NCBI GenBank assembly: GCA_036417435.1
Contig: CM070911.1
Coordinates: 5,270,001 to 5,334,000 of the forward strand
DNA length: 64,000 bases
From: Inia geoffrensis
Lineage: Eukaryota > Chordata > Mammalia > Artiodactyla > Iniidae
Reading direction: 5' to 3'
Below the pieces are notes generated by a model that did not search any database, was not told where the DNA came from, and saw nothing but the letters and a program-made list of their open reading frames with translations. A program made the position numbers and the translations under genes. Positions 11,886 to 23,592 of this stretch are shown here, piece after piece (within the stretch, counting starts at the first letter, position 1; each line of letters begins with the position of its first letter).

Positions 11886-12884
11886 AAATGCCTTTAAATT
11901 GGACTTCACAGAATTCACAAAAAATATATTTTAGTCATCTACCAAGAATTCAGCTAATTAAAACATATACAGTTAACAATTGTATAAAATTTTATATTTT
12001 ACTCAGTACTTAGGCTTATTTTATCATATTTAATCTTCTTAAAATGTCTAATTCAGCAGGTGATAAATTATCATTGTTATTAATATTATTGTTCTCAATT
12101 ACACAGTGATGATTAAGACCTCTCAGGTAACAAGTGGAAGGAAATATTACTCAGTCTTCCAATTTTTTTCAATTTAACATTTTTTTCAGTTTAATAACAA
12201 TTTAATAATGTTAATAAAATACGTGTAATACTCGTGAGACAATGGTGATTCTAAAAGCTTAACCAAAGAGGTTTTGGTATAATCTAAATCTGCTAAAGAA
12301 AAGATAGTATAAAAATGAGAAAATATACACCAGCAAGGAAACCATAACCAGAATTTGTGCTTAGCTGTAAGACAGCAATATAATAAATATACGGAAAATT
12401 TTGTGAATTCAATTTTATGGTGACCAAAGAATGGATGAAATAAAGAATCAGTGCTCTAAATACATAATAACAAAAGGAGATCTCATAAACAGTAAGATTT
12501 GTTCAGGGTGCCTCTCAGCATTCTAGATGTTCAGATAGTGGAGAAGCCATGCCTATAATTTGGGCAGCAATAATCTGAATTGAAGTAAGCCAATATCCAT
12601 TAACATAATTTGGTGGAAATTAATCTTTCAGAAGATTTAACTTCTTTATTTAAAGGTTGCCTTAAACCCTTTTTATAAGCATGAATCAAATAAATGACAA
12701 GATTCCTCTAATTGTAAGCATCCATTCAAACTATAATCTGGTTTCCTAGATAGATGTTAAAACTGTCGGTTTTATCTTCCAATTAATACTCCACTGTAAA
12801 TTAACTATCACTTAGCATTCTCCTTAATGAATTTGACACATCTTTCTCACTGCCCCAGACCACTCTTCATTCGATATTTGTTTC
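11886..12884. other. AT-rich unique DNA
   Basis: About 1 kb of AT-rich sequence with no recognised transposon, no open frame of note and no RNA gene. Confidence 0.45.
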
Positions 12885-12955
12885 GTATGCAAAATATTTC
12901 AGACACTGTTCTAGGCATTAGGAGTAAAATGTCTTAGAAGACAAAATCAAGTTTG
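12885..12955 (-). repeat. L2: L2 LINE 3' tail, antisense
   Basis: 'tttcagacactgttctaggc' followed by 'attaggagtaaaatg' is the reversed L2 3' end (compare 'gccaggcactgtgctaggca'). Confidence 0.5.
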
Positions 12956-12974
12956 GGTAAGTATCACAAACCAC

Positions 12975-13145
12975 TCAACTACTGGGCAACTCAGAAATCT
13001 GAAGGTCATCCTTGATGAATTCCTCTTATCCTCCCACTCACCAAGTCCAATCAGTCAACAATCCTCACCACTAATATGTTCTAAATATCTCGTGAAAAAG
13101 TCTGCTTCTCTCCAGTCCCACTTCTACTCCCTTTGTCTGGACATG
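12975..13145 (+). mobile_element. L2: L2 LINE, 5' piece of a split copy
   Basis: 'gtcatccttgatgaattcct', 'cactcaccaagtccaatcag' and 'gcttctctccagtcccactt' are in L2 ORF2 3'-region order. The copy stops at the LTR-like block and appears to resume at about 13750 with the next expected L2 section. Confidence 0.6.
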
Positions 13146-13149
13146 TGTG

Positions 13150-13735
13150 AAATTTTGAGTAAAGACCACCTTGACTTCTGACACCAGTTTCATATTTAGC
13201 AGTTCCCAAGACCACTTTGAGTTTCACTAATGAATTAGAAGGACCCACAAAACTTACCGAAAGTGGTTATACTCATGGTTACAGTTTAGCACACTGAGAG
13301 GATACAGATTAACATCAGCCAAGGGAAGAAGTGGACAGGGCAGAGTCCAGGAAGTTTCCAACATGTAGCTTCCAATTATCCCTCCTGGTGGGGTTGTGGA
13401 CAGCAGTGTGTCATAATATGCATGGTGTGGACATCCGGGGAAGATCACCCAAGCCTTGAGGTTGAGTGTGCTTATTGGCCCCAGTCATGGAAACCTGGTT
13501 GGGTGCCACATGGCTGACCTTGTTCTCCAGACCCTTTGGAGGTTGAGCTGACACAATGTGATGCAAAGCCACCACCCTAAGTCTCTCTGGGTATGAGCCA
13601 AGGCCCCCATGCAACAAACACCCCTATCAGGCATGACATTCAAGGGCTCGGAGCTTACCCTCCAGGAGCCAAGGGAAAAATCCAAACTTCACTTTGAGAG
13701 GGTCAGTTCTTTACCATAGCACTTTATTCCCTCAC
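13150..13735 (-). mobile_element. LTR-like insertion (ERVL class, family unresolved)
   Basis: 'ggttatactcatggttacag', 'gaggatacagattaacatca' and 'agtccaggaagtttccaaca' resemble reversed ERVL-class LTR sequence. It separates two consecutive L2 segments, as expected of a later insertion. Frames on the minus strand (66-68 codons) have no retroviral motif, so this is taken as a solo LTR. No clear flanking TSD. Confidence 0.45.
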
Positions 13736-13749
13736 TTGGAGTCATGCAC

Positions 13750-13935
13750 TGTTCTCTCAACCAGTTTCCCTGACTCCAAGCTTGCCTCTCTCCAATCCAT
13801 TCTTCATCCTTCTGACACAGCTATTCTAAAAAGAAAATGTTATTAGGTCACTCACCTGTTAAAGTTTGCTAAGGGATTCCTCATTATCCTTGAATTAAAG
13901 TTCAAACTGCTTAACGTGAATTAAAGGCTCTCAGG
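13750..13935 (+). mobile_element. L2: L2 LINE, 3' piece of the split copy
   Basis: 'ctctccaatccattcttcat', 'gtcactcacctgttaaagtt' and 'attaaagttcaaactgctta' are the L2 segment that should follow the 12975-13145 piece. Together they form one L2 interrupted by the 13.2-13.7 kb insertion. Confidence 0.65.
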
Positions 13936-14245
13936 AAGAAAGAGATAAGCACAGAGTACTTGATTGAGACAGAGGAATTAAAAACCACTTTACATTGTAT
14001 TAATTTTTTAATAAGAAGAGTAGTAGCTAGGCAGTTCCAGAAGAGAAGCTACATTATCTCCACAAAATACCGTGGTCAGGAAATCCAGCATGTAGGAAGG
14101 CTGGCATCAAATGAGAAAGGAATGAAGCAATGATGACAAAAATAAGGCCTTTGTATATGATGTTCTCTTTTGCCAGGACCAAACATGACTATGTGAATCC
14201 ACTTACCAATATATCAAATGCACTGTTGGGGAAAAGGCAGAGTGA
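13936..14245. other. Unique non-coding DNA
   Basis: No repeat recognised. The 137-codon frame 14130-14543 begins here but runs into a MIR and an L2-like segment, so it is not called as a gene. Confidence 0.4.
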
Positions 14246-14249
14246 TGTT

Positions 14250-14400
14250 GTACAAAAAAGATGGGCTTTGGAATCAAACAGTCCTTTCAGTGACAGCTGT
14301 GCCATATACTGTAAACTTGGGAAGCTCCCTGGACTTTTCAAAGCCTTGGGTTCAGATCCTTTAATGTTTACCTTATGGATTTGTTATAAATATGTAATGA
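14250..14400 (+). repeat. MIR: MIR SINE
   Basis: 'gggctttggaatcaaacagt', 'cagctgtgccatatactgta' and 'acttgggaagctccctgg' follow the MIR head and core in sense order. This overlaps and explains much of the 137-codon frame. Confidence 0.6.
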
Positions 14401-15289
14401 ACTGTCATATTTTTAAATGCTACATTATGTTTGAAACAGACCTAGGTCTTAAGGAAACAATAGTGAAAGGGAGAGACCCAATCCTAGTTTTCATGGAACT
14501 TAAAAATCCCTTGTCAAAGTACTGGGCAGATAGTGGATATTAAAAATATATTAATTTTGCTTATTCTCAGAGATCCTCCAAATAAAGTCTCCCCTCCAGT
14601 CTGGGGACCAAATCCTGTTCCTGACATGGGGGTGACCTGTGGGGTAATGGGGGACAGCCTTTCTTGAGGACTCCAAAGGAAGCAGAAGTCTTTCAGATGC
14701 TTTGATTACAAGGAAGCTGCAATCTACAAGTGACGTTTCAAATCACGTGGGCTCTGGTGCACTTTTGAATCCTCTCCAGAGCCAACAGGGGCTGGAGAAA
14801 CAGTGTCCTTAGTGAATGGTCACTGATTCAGGCGATCTGACATCTCTGCTGTCACATGGGCCACTAGGCTTCGTCCACCTTGAAGCAGAGTGACTTGAGC
14901 CTGTCTGAACAGCGAACACAGGTGATTCATACTTGACAGTAGCTATTCTTGGATTGAGTTACTGTGAGTGATCTTTTTCTATTTTTCTGCACTGTCCATT
15001 TTTTCCCTTAAATTTGAGTAAATGTTGCTTTAATATCAACAAGGATAGAATAGGCATCTTGGTTAAAAGCAAGTAAAGGTGATTATATTGATATACTAAT
15101 TATGGTTTTAAGGAGATAAGTCAGTAAGATTTGTCAGTATCACTTATTTTTAGAAGTGACATTTGCGGCTGCATATTTGCTAAGAGATGAGGCCACCTGG
15201 CCCTGCCTTGGTGGCCACAACATGTAAGAACAGGAGCATAAGGCAGTGCTCTGGCAGAGGAAACAGAACAAGAAAGTGTGATGTTTAAA
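14401..15289. other. Unique DNA with a possible L2 trace
   Basis: 14425-14545 weakly resembles an antisense L2 tail ('gagagacccaatcctagttt'). The remainder to 15289 has no recognisable gene or repeat. Confidence 0.35.
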
Positions 15290-15500
15290 GAGAATGGGCT
15301 TCAGAGTCCAAAACCTGGGAATCTCTGCTCTTCTCTAAGTCAGCTCCATGAGCAAAGTTGCATTTCTATACCTCTCTGCCCTTGCATCCCTCTATCTTTC
15401 AAATGAGGACAATAATAGCTATCTTTCCAGTTGTCATGAGGGTTGAATAAGATGATGCATACATATGTATGCCTTATACCTGACATAGAATAGACAGTTC
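15290..15500 (+). repeat. MIR: MIR SINE, nearly full length
   Basis: 'gaatgggcttcagagtccaa', 'aatgaggacaataatagcta' and 'catgagggttgaataagatg' occur in the full MIR order, ending with 'tgacatagaatagaca'. Confidence 0.75.
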
Positions 15501-16282
15501 ATAAACTTGAAGGTAAATTTGTCGAAACGGAGCAAGGAGTGATGTACAGTCTCCCTCTGCAGAGAGCAGGTGGGGATGGGCATGCAAGGAGGGTTCAGAG
15601 AACTTCCTTCCAGCTCAGTATCTGGAGGGGATGAGCACAAGACCAATGCTGATGCCCTGTGGACACAAGCTGCTGGGGCCACTGTGCAGAATAACGTTCA
15701 CATGGTTGGTTAAACACATTTGAAGGAAAGATGAAAAGCAATCCAGCTCTTGCTTAGGAACAACCTGGGAGAGCCTGGAAAGAACCTATGCCTGGATACT
15801 CTACAAAGGTACATGGTGATTGATTTTTGTATCTCTGAGAATGGACTTCAGCTTTGCACCCAGATGGAAGGAAAGAGCCTTTTGTCAGGCTGTTATGCCA
15901 CTTGCATCCTAAATATCTCTCATGACTTGAATGCAACCAGAGCCTCCTCTTGTGCCCTTGTCCTTGGGACCTGAGTCACAGCCACTATGTTGCAGAGTTT
16001 TAACCCTCCCAGCTCCTGTTGGTCTCGGTGCCCAGAGTCAGTCTGTGGCGTATTCAAGAGCATGTCTTTTCCCTTCTCATGCTTTCCCTTCATCTGCTAC
16101 TTTTGTTGCCTCTATTTTGTGTTGTAAGGAAAATAGAATGGATTTTGGAAGTGATGTTTTTTTAGGAGGTGTGCATAGGGTTTGATAACAGGAATAAAGG
16201 ATCTGATGATATGTTAAATCAGCTATAGACAACTATTTCTTTCTTCTTTTGCTATTTTCTTCCTTCTTTATTTTTTGCTTAT
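15501..16282. other. Unique non-coding DNA
   Basis: No repeat or gene recognised. Frames of 60-84 codons are present on both strands without motifs. Confidence 0.4.
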
Positions 16283-16297
16283 AAAACTCCAACTTTG

Positions 16298-16511
16298 GGG
16301 CTTCCCTGGTGGTGCAGTGGTTGAGAGTCCGCCTGCCGATGCAGGGGACGAGGGTTCATGCCCCAGTCCGGGAAGATTCCACGTGCCGTGGAGCAGCTGA
16401 GCCCATGAGCCATGGCTGCTGAGCCTGCGCGTCCGGAGTCTGTGCTCCGCAATGGGAGAGACCACAATGGTGAGAGGCCCGCGTACCACAAAAACAAACA
16501 AACAAACAAAA
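16298..16511 (+). mobile_element. CHR-2: CHR-2-type cetacean SINE
   Basis: tRNA-Glu-derived SINE. The A box lies within 'ggtggtgcagtggttgagag', the B box is around 'gggttcatgcccc' and the tail is (A/C-rich) 'aaaacaaacaaacaaac'. A perfect 15-bp TSD 'aaaactccaactttg' occurs at 16283-16297 and 16512-16526. Antisense frames of 61-80 codons here are SINE-derived. Pol III-transcribed in origin and mobilised by L1 enzymes. The family is typical of Cetacea. Confidence 0.95.
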
Positions 16512-16559
16512 AAAACTCCAACTTTGATAATGATTAAACATATTTTGCTTAAGGAGAAT

Positions 16560-17085
16560 TTTCTATCTTAATTCAATGAATTTGTAAGTGCCTTCTATGA
16601 GCCAGCCATGGGTTAGTCATCCCATTAACCATCAGTTGGATGGATTCTCTCTCCTCAAATAAATTACAAGGTAGGAAGGAAGTTGATGTATTAGCTGTGA
16701 TGCACTGTAAATGTGCTGTTATAGAGGTTATGTACCCGGTACAATATTAGCGCATAAGAGGAAGGGATTTGTTCTATGTGTGCAAGTTGGAAAGGTGCAC
16801 GAGCAAGAGAATCCTGAGTTAAGTTTTCAATGATGAGTAGTTGCCTCTGCCCAAATGAAAACTTATGGATCGGTGGACAGTCTGACCATGAAAGGGTAGT
16901 TCAGCATGACCTGTGTGTAGAACATGAGAGAAGACACAGAGAAATGAGGCTGAGAAGGTGCCAGATGGCAGCCCATGGAGGATCTTGAGTATCAGCTGAA
17001 ATGATATGGGTACGATTTGTAGGTAAAGGGGAGCCAGGTAAAGGTTTTAGTTGGGTAGGACTGTGGTCACATTGCTGATGAAACA
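16560..17085 (-). repeat. L2: Diverged L2 LINE, antisense
   Basis: 'aagtgccttctatgagccag' resembles the reversed L2 tail, and 'gcagcccatggaggatcttg' and 'gggtaggactgtggtcacat' resemble further upstream L2 sequence. Diverged, with approximate ends. Confidence 0.45.
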
Positions 17086-18325
17086 AAAAGCAAACATGTC
17101 ATATGAGCACCATAGGTGTCTTCTTAAATTTAAACTCTTTCTTTTTTTAACTAACATCAACTTACTATTTCAGGATCTCTGAGTTAGTCCACAAGACATA
17201 GGAGAAAGCAATAAAAATGGAACCCATTGTCTTGGGGCCTTACTTTCCAAATCTTGAGGGATCTGATAAGGGAAGAGGGACAGGTTCCCAGGAACTTTTT
17301 TAGTTGGCACAAAGCCCATCACTGACCTTTGCGAACAGCCAGGAGGAAAATCACTTTGTTTCTTCCTGAGAACCCACCACTTCCTGTTCACAGCACAGGT
17401 ATCATGAGTAATGGCCTCCCACCTGCGTCTGTGATGCAGCCAAGCCTCACAGGCTGCAGACAGTTCCCTAGTTCCTGGTGGTATTTCCCACAACCTGGGT
17501 GGTGTCACCTTAATTTTGACTTGGTTCCCAGAGCCCAGAGACAGAAGAAGCTATGCAGCCTGTGGTTGGTGAAATCAGACCCACAACCAGACCTCCTCTG
17601 GGAACAGGTCACCAACCTGGAATTCCAGGTCCTGGACGTTTCCACAGCCTCACACGGCAAACATTCTCAGGACGTGAAGTTCTGAGGGATTAATGACTGT
17701 TTAGAACAGTCACAGTTACTGAGCCTGTGTCTGCGTGTCTCACTGCTGTGCCTTAGTCCAGGATGGCAGTGACCTCCACAGGCTTGCTATTATGTCTAGA
17801 ATGGCATCAACTTTCATCCAATTAACTTTTTCCTTTGTCTAATTAACTTTTAACCTAAGTGTCATAAATGTACATTTTTCAATCAGTTATGAACTGTGAA
17901 AAACATTGCAGAATGACAATGTAGCCCCATTTAGTTTATCCCTCCATGTCACCTCCGCAGTTCTGGAACTCAGACTAATAAAAAAAAAGTTTAAAATGAG
18001 CGGACATTTTTCTTTGTTTTGATCTGTAAAGTGCCCAAGTTTCAAACATCCCTCTGATTTTTGTACTATTCATTTTCCTCTTCATCTGTCTGTTTAGAAA
18101 AACCAAAACCATGATTTGTGTATAGGATGATATCAGAACTAGGTAACCTCAGTCTTTTTACCAGGTGCTAATCAAAATGGCAATAGTAGAAAGTGAAAAT
18201 GTTCTCCCAGTGGCAGTGACAACAATGCAGCTTCACATGAGAGCATGAAAATGTGAGGACTGATGAGCACTATGGACTTGGAGATGGTATTTCTTCATTT
18301 CTGGCTGCAGCACTAAGCCCCATCA
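17086..18325. other. Unique non-coding DNA
   Basis: About 1.2 kb with no recognised repeat. Overlapping frames on both strands at 17170-17685 (112 and 118 codons) sit in a GC-richer patch but match no family, and two opposed frames cannot both be genes. Confidence 0.45.
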
Positions 18326-18329
18326 GGGA

Positions 18330-18595
18330 ACCATAATGGACCAAGCATCTACCATGCATCAAACACTTTGCACAGGGCTTTAAACATCTTGTCTAATTTA
18401 ATTGTCATAAAAATCTGCAGCATGAGCACTGCTATCCCTCTTTTAAAGAAGGGAAAGCAGAGGCTCAGAGAGTAAGGAACTTGCCCTGGATTGTATTTGG
18501 GTGAGTGAGGTTTTGGACCTATAGCCATCTGGCCCCAAAAGTCATAATTTTCCACTTGACTGTTTTTTTCCTGCAGCCTCAGAGATAGCACTCCA
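18330..18595 (-). repeat. MIR: MIR SINE, antisense
   Basis: 'catctaccatgcatcaaaca', 'ctttaaacatcttgtctaat' and 'gcagaggctcagagagtaag' are reversed MIR tail and core. Confidence 0.75.
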
Positions 18596-18859
18596 CATTT
18601 CCAGGCAAAGACATTTGGTTCTGATGACTTAGGGAAGTCAGTCAGACTAAGGGAGTTAATTAAAACAACAACAATGACAACTAAAGCAAATAAATAACCA
18701 AGAAAGGAAAATTTAGTTTAATACCTCAACTCCCCAAAGACTGTCACATTCCTTATTTAGCAGGGAGGTCAAGACACATGCAATATGACTTTTGGAGCTC
18801 TGAAACTCCCAATAGAATGGAGAAGACAGATGTACATGTACATGACTCAATCCAGTTCA

Positions 18860-19010
18860 TTCAGTCATTTGCTCATTCATTCATTCATGCCCTCACTTAG
18901 TTTTAAGCTAGGGGTTGTAGTAGGAACTGAAATAAAGGCATTGAGCAAGTCTGACCCCAGGCAGCTTACAGAGTAGTACAGGGGATATATATTAAATAAA
19001 TGTAAACCAG
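18860..19010 (-). repeat. L2: L2 LINE 3' end, antisense
   Basis: 'cattcattcattcatgccct' (reversed L2 terminal repeat) is followed by 'ggaactgaaataaaggcatt' and 'gacatataaa'-like decay to 'attaaataaatgtaaacc'. Confidence 0.55.
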
Positions 19011-19735
19011 ATGTCACCTGGGGTCACCAGTGCTCTTAAGATCTAGAGATTCTGCCCAATTTACTATCTCATATACTATGGAAATCCCTTCATTCTTCCC
19101 AAGATCTTTGTAAGTCCCTGGGGATATATAATCCTAATTGCCTTTGGTTTCTGTTTTTCATTTGTGTTCTTATTCTTTTACATGTCCTGAAAAGCAAACA
19201 CAGGCATATCATACAGGCTTGACTCTTTGCAGAATAGCAGTGCCTCTCACAGAACTGCCTTGGGGCTGCCCGACACAGCAAGCATACAGCCTTCCAATGA
19301 TAACTGAAAACCTTGGGCTGAGTATTAGATTTCCCTGTAGTTGGAATATCCCTCTTCCTTTTCTGCCATCTCCAGCTTGCTCCTAGAGATTACCAGGACC
19401 TTTGCCCCTCTCTCTTCTTTCTTTGCTCTCCTAACTAGTGCCAAATTCCAGTTCATGGTTTATAAAAGCCCAATTTATCTATCTTTTTCTTGTCCCTTCA
19501 ATTCACATGCTTAGGGCCCTACCTGCTATTCCTAGGTATCTGATCAAAGTTCGTGAACAAAAAGCATACTTCATTAAACATATCTAGCTGACGAAGTAAG
19601 GCTATTTCTCACCCCAATGTGTAAAATGTTACAAAACAAATGATATACCTAATGGTGATAGAAAAGGAACAGGATGCTATAAGAGCTATAACAGGAGGAA
19701 TCAGAATAGGCATGGTTCTACGGGGGGAGCACACA
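19011..19735. other. Unique non-coding DNA
   Basis: No convincing repeat or gene. Confidence 0.4.
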
Positions 19736-19739
19736 AAGA

Positions 19740-21345
19740 AACTAACTGAACTGGCTTAAAACAGTTTATTTCTCATTTGCCTCACAAGTCTATTGCTGGT
19801 CCACAAGGGAGCCACTCTTAGTAGCCACTCAGGCATCCAAGCTAATGGTGGCTCTACCTCAACCCGTAAACATAAGAGCTGGGATGAAAAAGGGCATAGC
19901 TAAGCACACACTGGTTCTTGAAGTCATTACTGATCACTACCATTGACCAACAGAATGCTCACCTTCTCTTGCCCAGGTCTTTAGTCAATGGGAAGGAAGT
20001 GTCTTCCACTCCAGAGGGGCAACAGATTGCTATAAATAACAATACTATCTCCCACAATCTACCATTTGGTCACAAATACTAACTTCACTCCCCTTTTTTG
20101 CCTGCAAATACACTCATACCTTCCCCAAAGGAAATAGTTCCTCTTGCTCTGGAAATCTATATACTGAAAAAAGAAACAAAACAAAACAAAACAAACCTTC
20201 CCTCCCTACAACCAATACAACAATGATGGAAGAGGGGATGCACAGTGGGAAACCCCACTGACAGGTATCACTTCATCAAGATCCTGTTCTGCTCCTTGGT
20301 CTATCGATCAGATTGTTCCGTGGTCCCACTCTCCTTTTAATTATGCTACTTGGCCACATTTGAAGAGATCAATAGGTAACACCTGTCTTTAGGACTCAGC
20401 AGGTATCTTAGTATGCTTCCTTCTTCGGAAATGTTGGAGACTTAAGCCTCCGTTTAAATCTCAAGCATTATTCTGTTTTAGTTCAGACTAGTGGTTCTTT
20501 TGACAAAACAACTCTCTCAAAAATGATGTCAATCTCATACCTACTTTATTTTAATAGCCATGCCCAAAATTACGTTTTAGACATAGATTTCTTTTCCCTC
20601 TAGACTTAATTGCTTATACTTTAAGTCTAGCATATTTCCATGGAATAAAACATGTTCATTCTCTCTACCTGAACCATTTTACCCAAGTGGAAGTAATTCA
20701 ATAAAATTTTACATGGTTTAACAAAGAGTAAAGTGATCCCCTGGATTTGGTCCTTTTCACATGGCTGAGTTTTCATCAACCTATGAAGCTCAAAGTTGGG
20801 AGACTAAGAATCTGTCCCATCTGTCAATCCTTCAAGTTGTTGATTTATGAAGTTTTCACTTACTTTTATTCCTGCTTGTAAACTTGACAATTCTTTCTTA
20901 ATCTCATCTCTTTCTCATGGATCTTCATCAGATACAACCATTACCAACACACTCATGCCACCAAATCTGAATTCGCATTTACTTGGCTAAAGCTAGGTAT
21001 GATCTTACTAAGAACATGTTTGTCTTCCAAGTTACCGTGCCTGGCAGTTTTACTAAGTGTTTCACTGTGACCTAACATAGATAGCCATCCTTACAAACCC
21101 CGTTAAGATTTTCCTTACTGCTCACTGTCCAGCTCTGAAGCCAGAGCCACATGTTTTGCTCATTATAGTAATCAGAGTCCCAGACTGACTGGTATTACAT
21201 CTTCGGCACATGCTTTCAAAAATCTCAGAGTGAAAGAAAGAGAGTATATGGTGAGTAAAGTGCCGGCTCTTAAAGCTTCCACTTGGAAGTGACAACTGCC
21301 TGTTCCATTCACATTTCATTGGTCAAAGCAAGTCACATGACTAAG
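19740..21345. repeat. Unclassified ancient interspersed repeat(s)
   Basis: The two ends look like known old mammalian repeat sequence: 'aactggcttaaaacagttta' near 19745 and 'ggtcaaagcaagtcacatga' near 21322. Between them lie 'caatactatctcccacaatc' and 'gaaaccccactgacaggtat'. They could be one 1.6-kb LTR- or DNA-type element or several pieces. I cannot name the family. A (CAAAA)n run is at about 20170-20198. Confidence 0.35.
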
Positions 21346-22515
21346 CCATGAGATATTTTTATGGGGTGATGAAGGGTAGTTCTCTCCCAGGGAGAAATGA
21401 TAGATATTTTTTTTTCACACAGAGGGGAAAAATACTAGTAGGAAGAGTTAGGGAAGATCTTTTTATAGATATGATATTTAACCAGAAAAACAATTTGGTG
21501 TTAGCATTTTATGTAAAGGGCTCAACATGTGTTACATACTGAGGACAAGAAACATGGACCAGTCTCAAAGAGAAAGCCAATGTGGAATGAAATTATGGGG
21601 GGATTGTTGGCAGGGGCCAGATAATGACGAAATGTCATAAGTGCTTTAATCAAAACATACAAAACTGCTATTGGGAGGGGGAGAAAATATTCAGATTTCA
21701 GGATTTTTGAAGCTTTCTAGGAGAAGTAGGACAATAGATACTGATTACAATTTTTCAGATGAAAATTTATTTGGGAACTTTTGGAGTAAGGGCTGGCATC
21801 CTCTCAAGAGCAGCACGCCAAAAAGCCAAACCCAGCTGTCCCAGGGCATGAAAGGAGTGCCAGCAAAGTAATAACTAACTCAAGAAGCTTGACAGTGGGT
21901 GGAGTGACCCAACTGAGCCTCATGTCAACATATGGTAAGCATCACTAATGACTGGATTTGCTTTCCTCATCACAATTGTTTAGTATGATTTTTAATCCAT
22001 ACCAGCAGGTTTCAAACAGCAGGAGTAGATTCACTTTAAATTCATAATCTCCAAACTCTTGATACTAAATCTCAGCAATACAATTAAGTTTTCCCAGTAT
22101 TATATTTCCATATCTTCTTGTTACTGAAATCTCTACCATCCTCCCACATGTATCCTCATATCACTGAATTTTTTTTTTAAATCAGGTTTATAAACCCTTA
22201 TATTCCTTCCATTAAACTAATGACCTGTCTATACATGTACCAAATTTTTCTTTCTGTCCAACAAGTAAAAAGGAAGTCATGTTCATTCTCTTATCATAGA
22301 CCAATCCTACCCACCCTCAAATTCCATCCTCACTCGCTTTCCCAAGGACTTCATTTTTAAGCGGTTTCCTTCTCTCTCCCACCTCATTTACTTCTTTTTT
22401 CCAATGCATCATTCCAATCGATAGGCAGACATTGTCCTAGAATTTCCCATCTTTGACCTCCTAGCACTCCTTGGCTAACATTATTTTCCTACTCCCTTTA
22501 TGGGTTTCTTGAGAT
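21346..22515. other. Mostly unique DNA, possible L2 traces
   Basis: 21410-21700 has faint L2-like wording ('ggccagataatgacgaaatg'). Nothing else was recognised. Short frames only. Confidence 0.35.
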
Positions 22516-22519
22516 TTGT

Positions 22520-23592
22520 CTGCAATGCAGTCTCCATTTCCTGTACTCTCATCAATTTTTAAAACAATATTGGCGTTTCTTGCCCCAATCACTCCTTCCT
22601 TGTCAGTCCCCAGTGAACTCCATGCCTTCCTGGTCATTCTCGTATGCCTCCTTTGCCAGATCCTGTCATTCCACCAAACCTCTGCATCTTGGAGCTTCTC
22701 CGTTCCAGAACCATTTTCTCTTCTTTCCTTATATCTTCCTCTAAGATGACTACATCAACTCATATTTTCTTAATTGACATAAATATATGTTCACCAGTTA
22801 TGTGTCCAAAATACATTTTGAATGTGGTCTCTGTTTTCCATACCAGTTCCTACCTTCTCAGTTCAGGTTCCCATAGCTTTCACTTGGATTATTGCAGCAG
22901 CCTCCCTACAGGGTTCCTAACTTACTCTTCTCTAATTCATTCTCCAGACAGCAGTAAAAGTAATGTTTTTAAATTATAACCACCATGATGTTACTGTCCT
23001 GTTTAAATCCTTCCAAGGTTTCCTTACCCTTCTTAACCACTGCGCATCCCACTGTGGCTTACAGGGTGGGGCGTTACCTGGCCCCCGCCCATCTCATTAA
23101 CCCCACTTCTTGCCACAATCCTATCTGGTCATCACTCGCCAGCTATAGCCAGTTATCTTTCTGAACCTCACACACATTGAGTTGTATTTTAATTTCCTTC
23201 CTCTGGGCTTTTATGCTCTTATGTGCGACTTTAAGGATTTCTGTCTACTGTTCATTTATTTCCTTCTACCACTCATGGTTTGGCTCTCATTTTAAACACA
23301 ACTTTCTTAAAAAAGACTTCCCTAACCATCTCATCCAAAATAAGCTCCTGTTCATTATTTTTTAATCTTAGCTACTTTAAAAAATTCATGGTACTTAATG
23401 GAACTTGCCAATGCTTTTATCCAATTGACTGTTTTTTACTAAATTTGTTGCTGCACTGTTTTGTTCCTTTAGTCTCCTCACTAAGACATATACCCTAAAA
23501 GGTCGGAAACCATGTGTCTTTTTTACCATTTTATCCTCAATGATGAGTACATGACCTGGAACAAAATAAATATTTGTTGAATAAATGGAATC
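22520..23592 (+). mobile_element. L2: L2 LINE with intact 3' end
   Basis: L2 3' region in order: 'ttgcagcagcctccctacag', 'aattcattctccagacagca', 'gttactgtcctgtttaaatc', 'aaaagacttccctaaccatc' and the terminal 'aaaccatgtgtcttttttac' to 'aataaatatttgttgaataa'. It is the longest L2 in the window (about 1.07 kb). Frames of 62-111 codons over it are decayed L2 ORF2 or chance. Ancient and inactive. Confidence 0.8.

Noticed and set aside
14130..14543. 137-codon frame
   Set aside because: Covers a MIR SINE and an L2-like tail, with no recognised domain.
16298..16511. tRNA gene from A- and B-box motifs
   Set aside because: The motifs belong to the tRNA-derived SINE head. There is no cloverleaf with a usable anticodon, and TSD and tail show a retroposon.
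17170..17685. Opposed 112- and 118-codon frames
   Set aside because: They overlap each other on opposite strands and match no family. GC-rich composition explains them.
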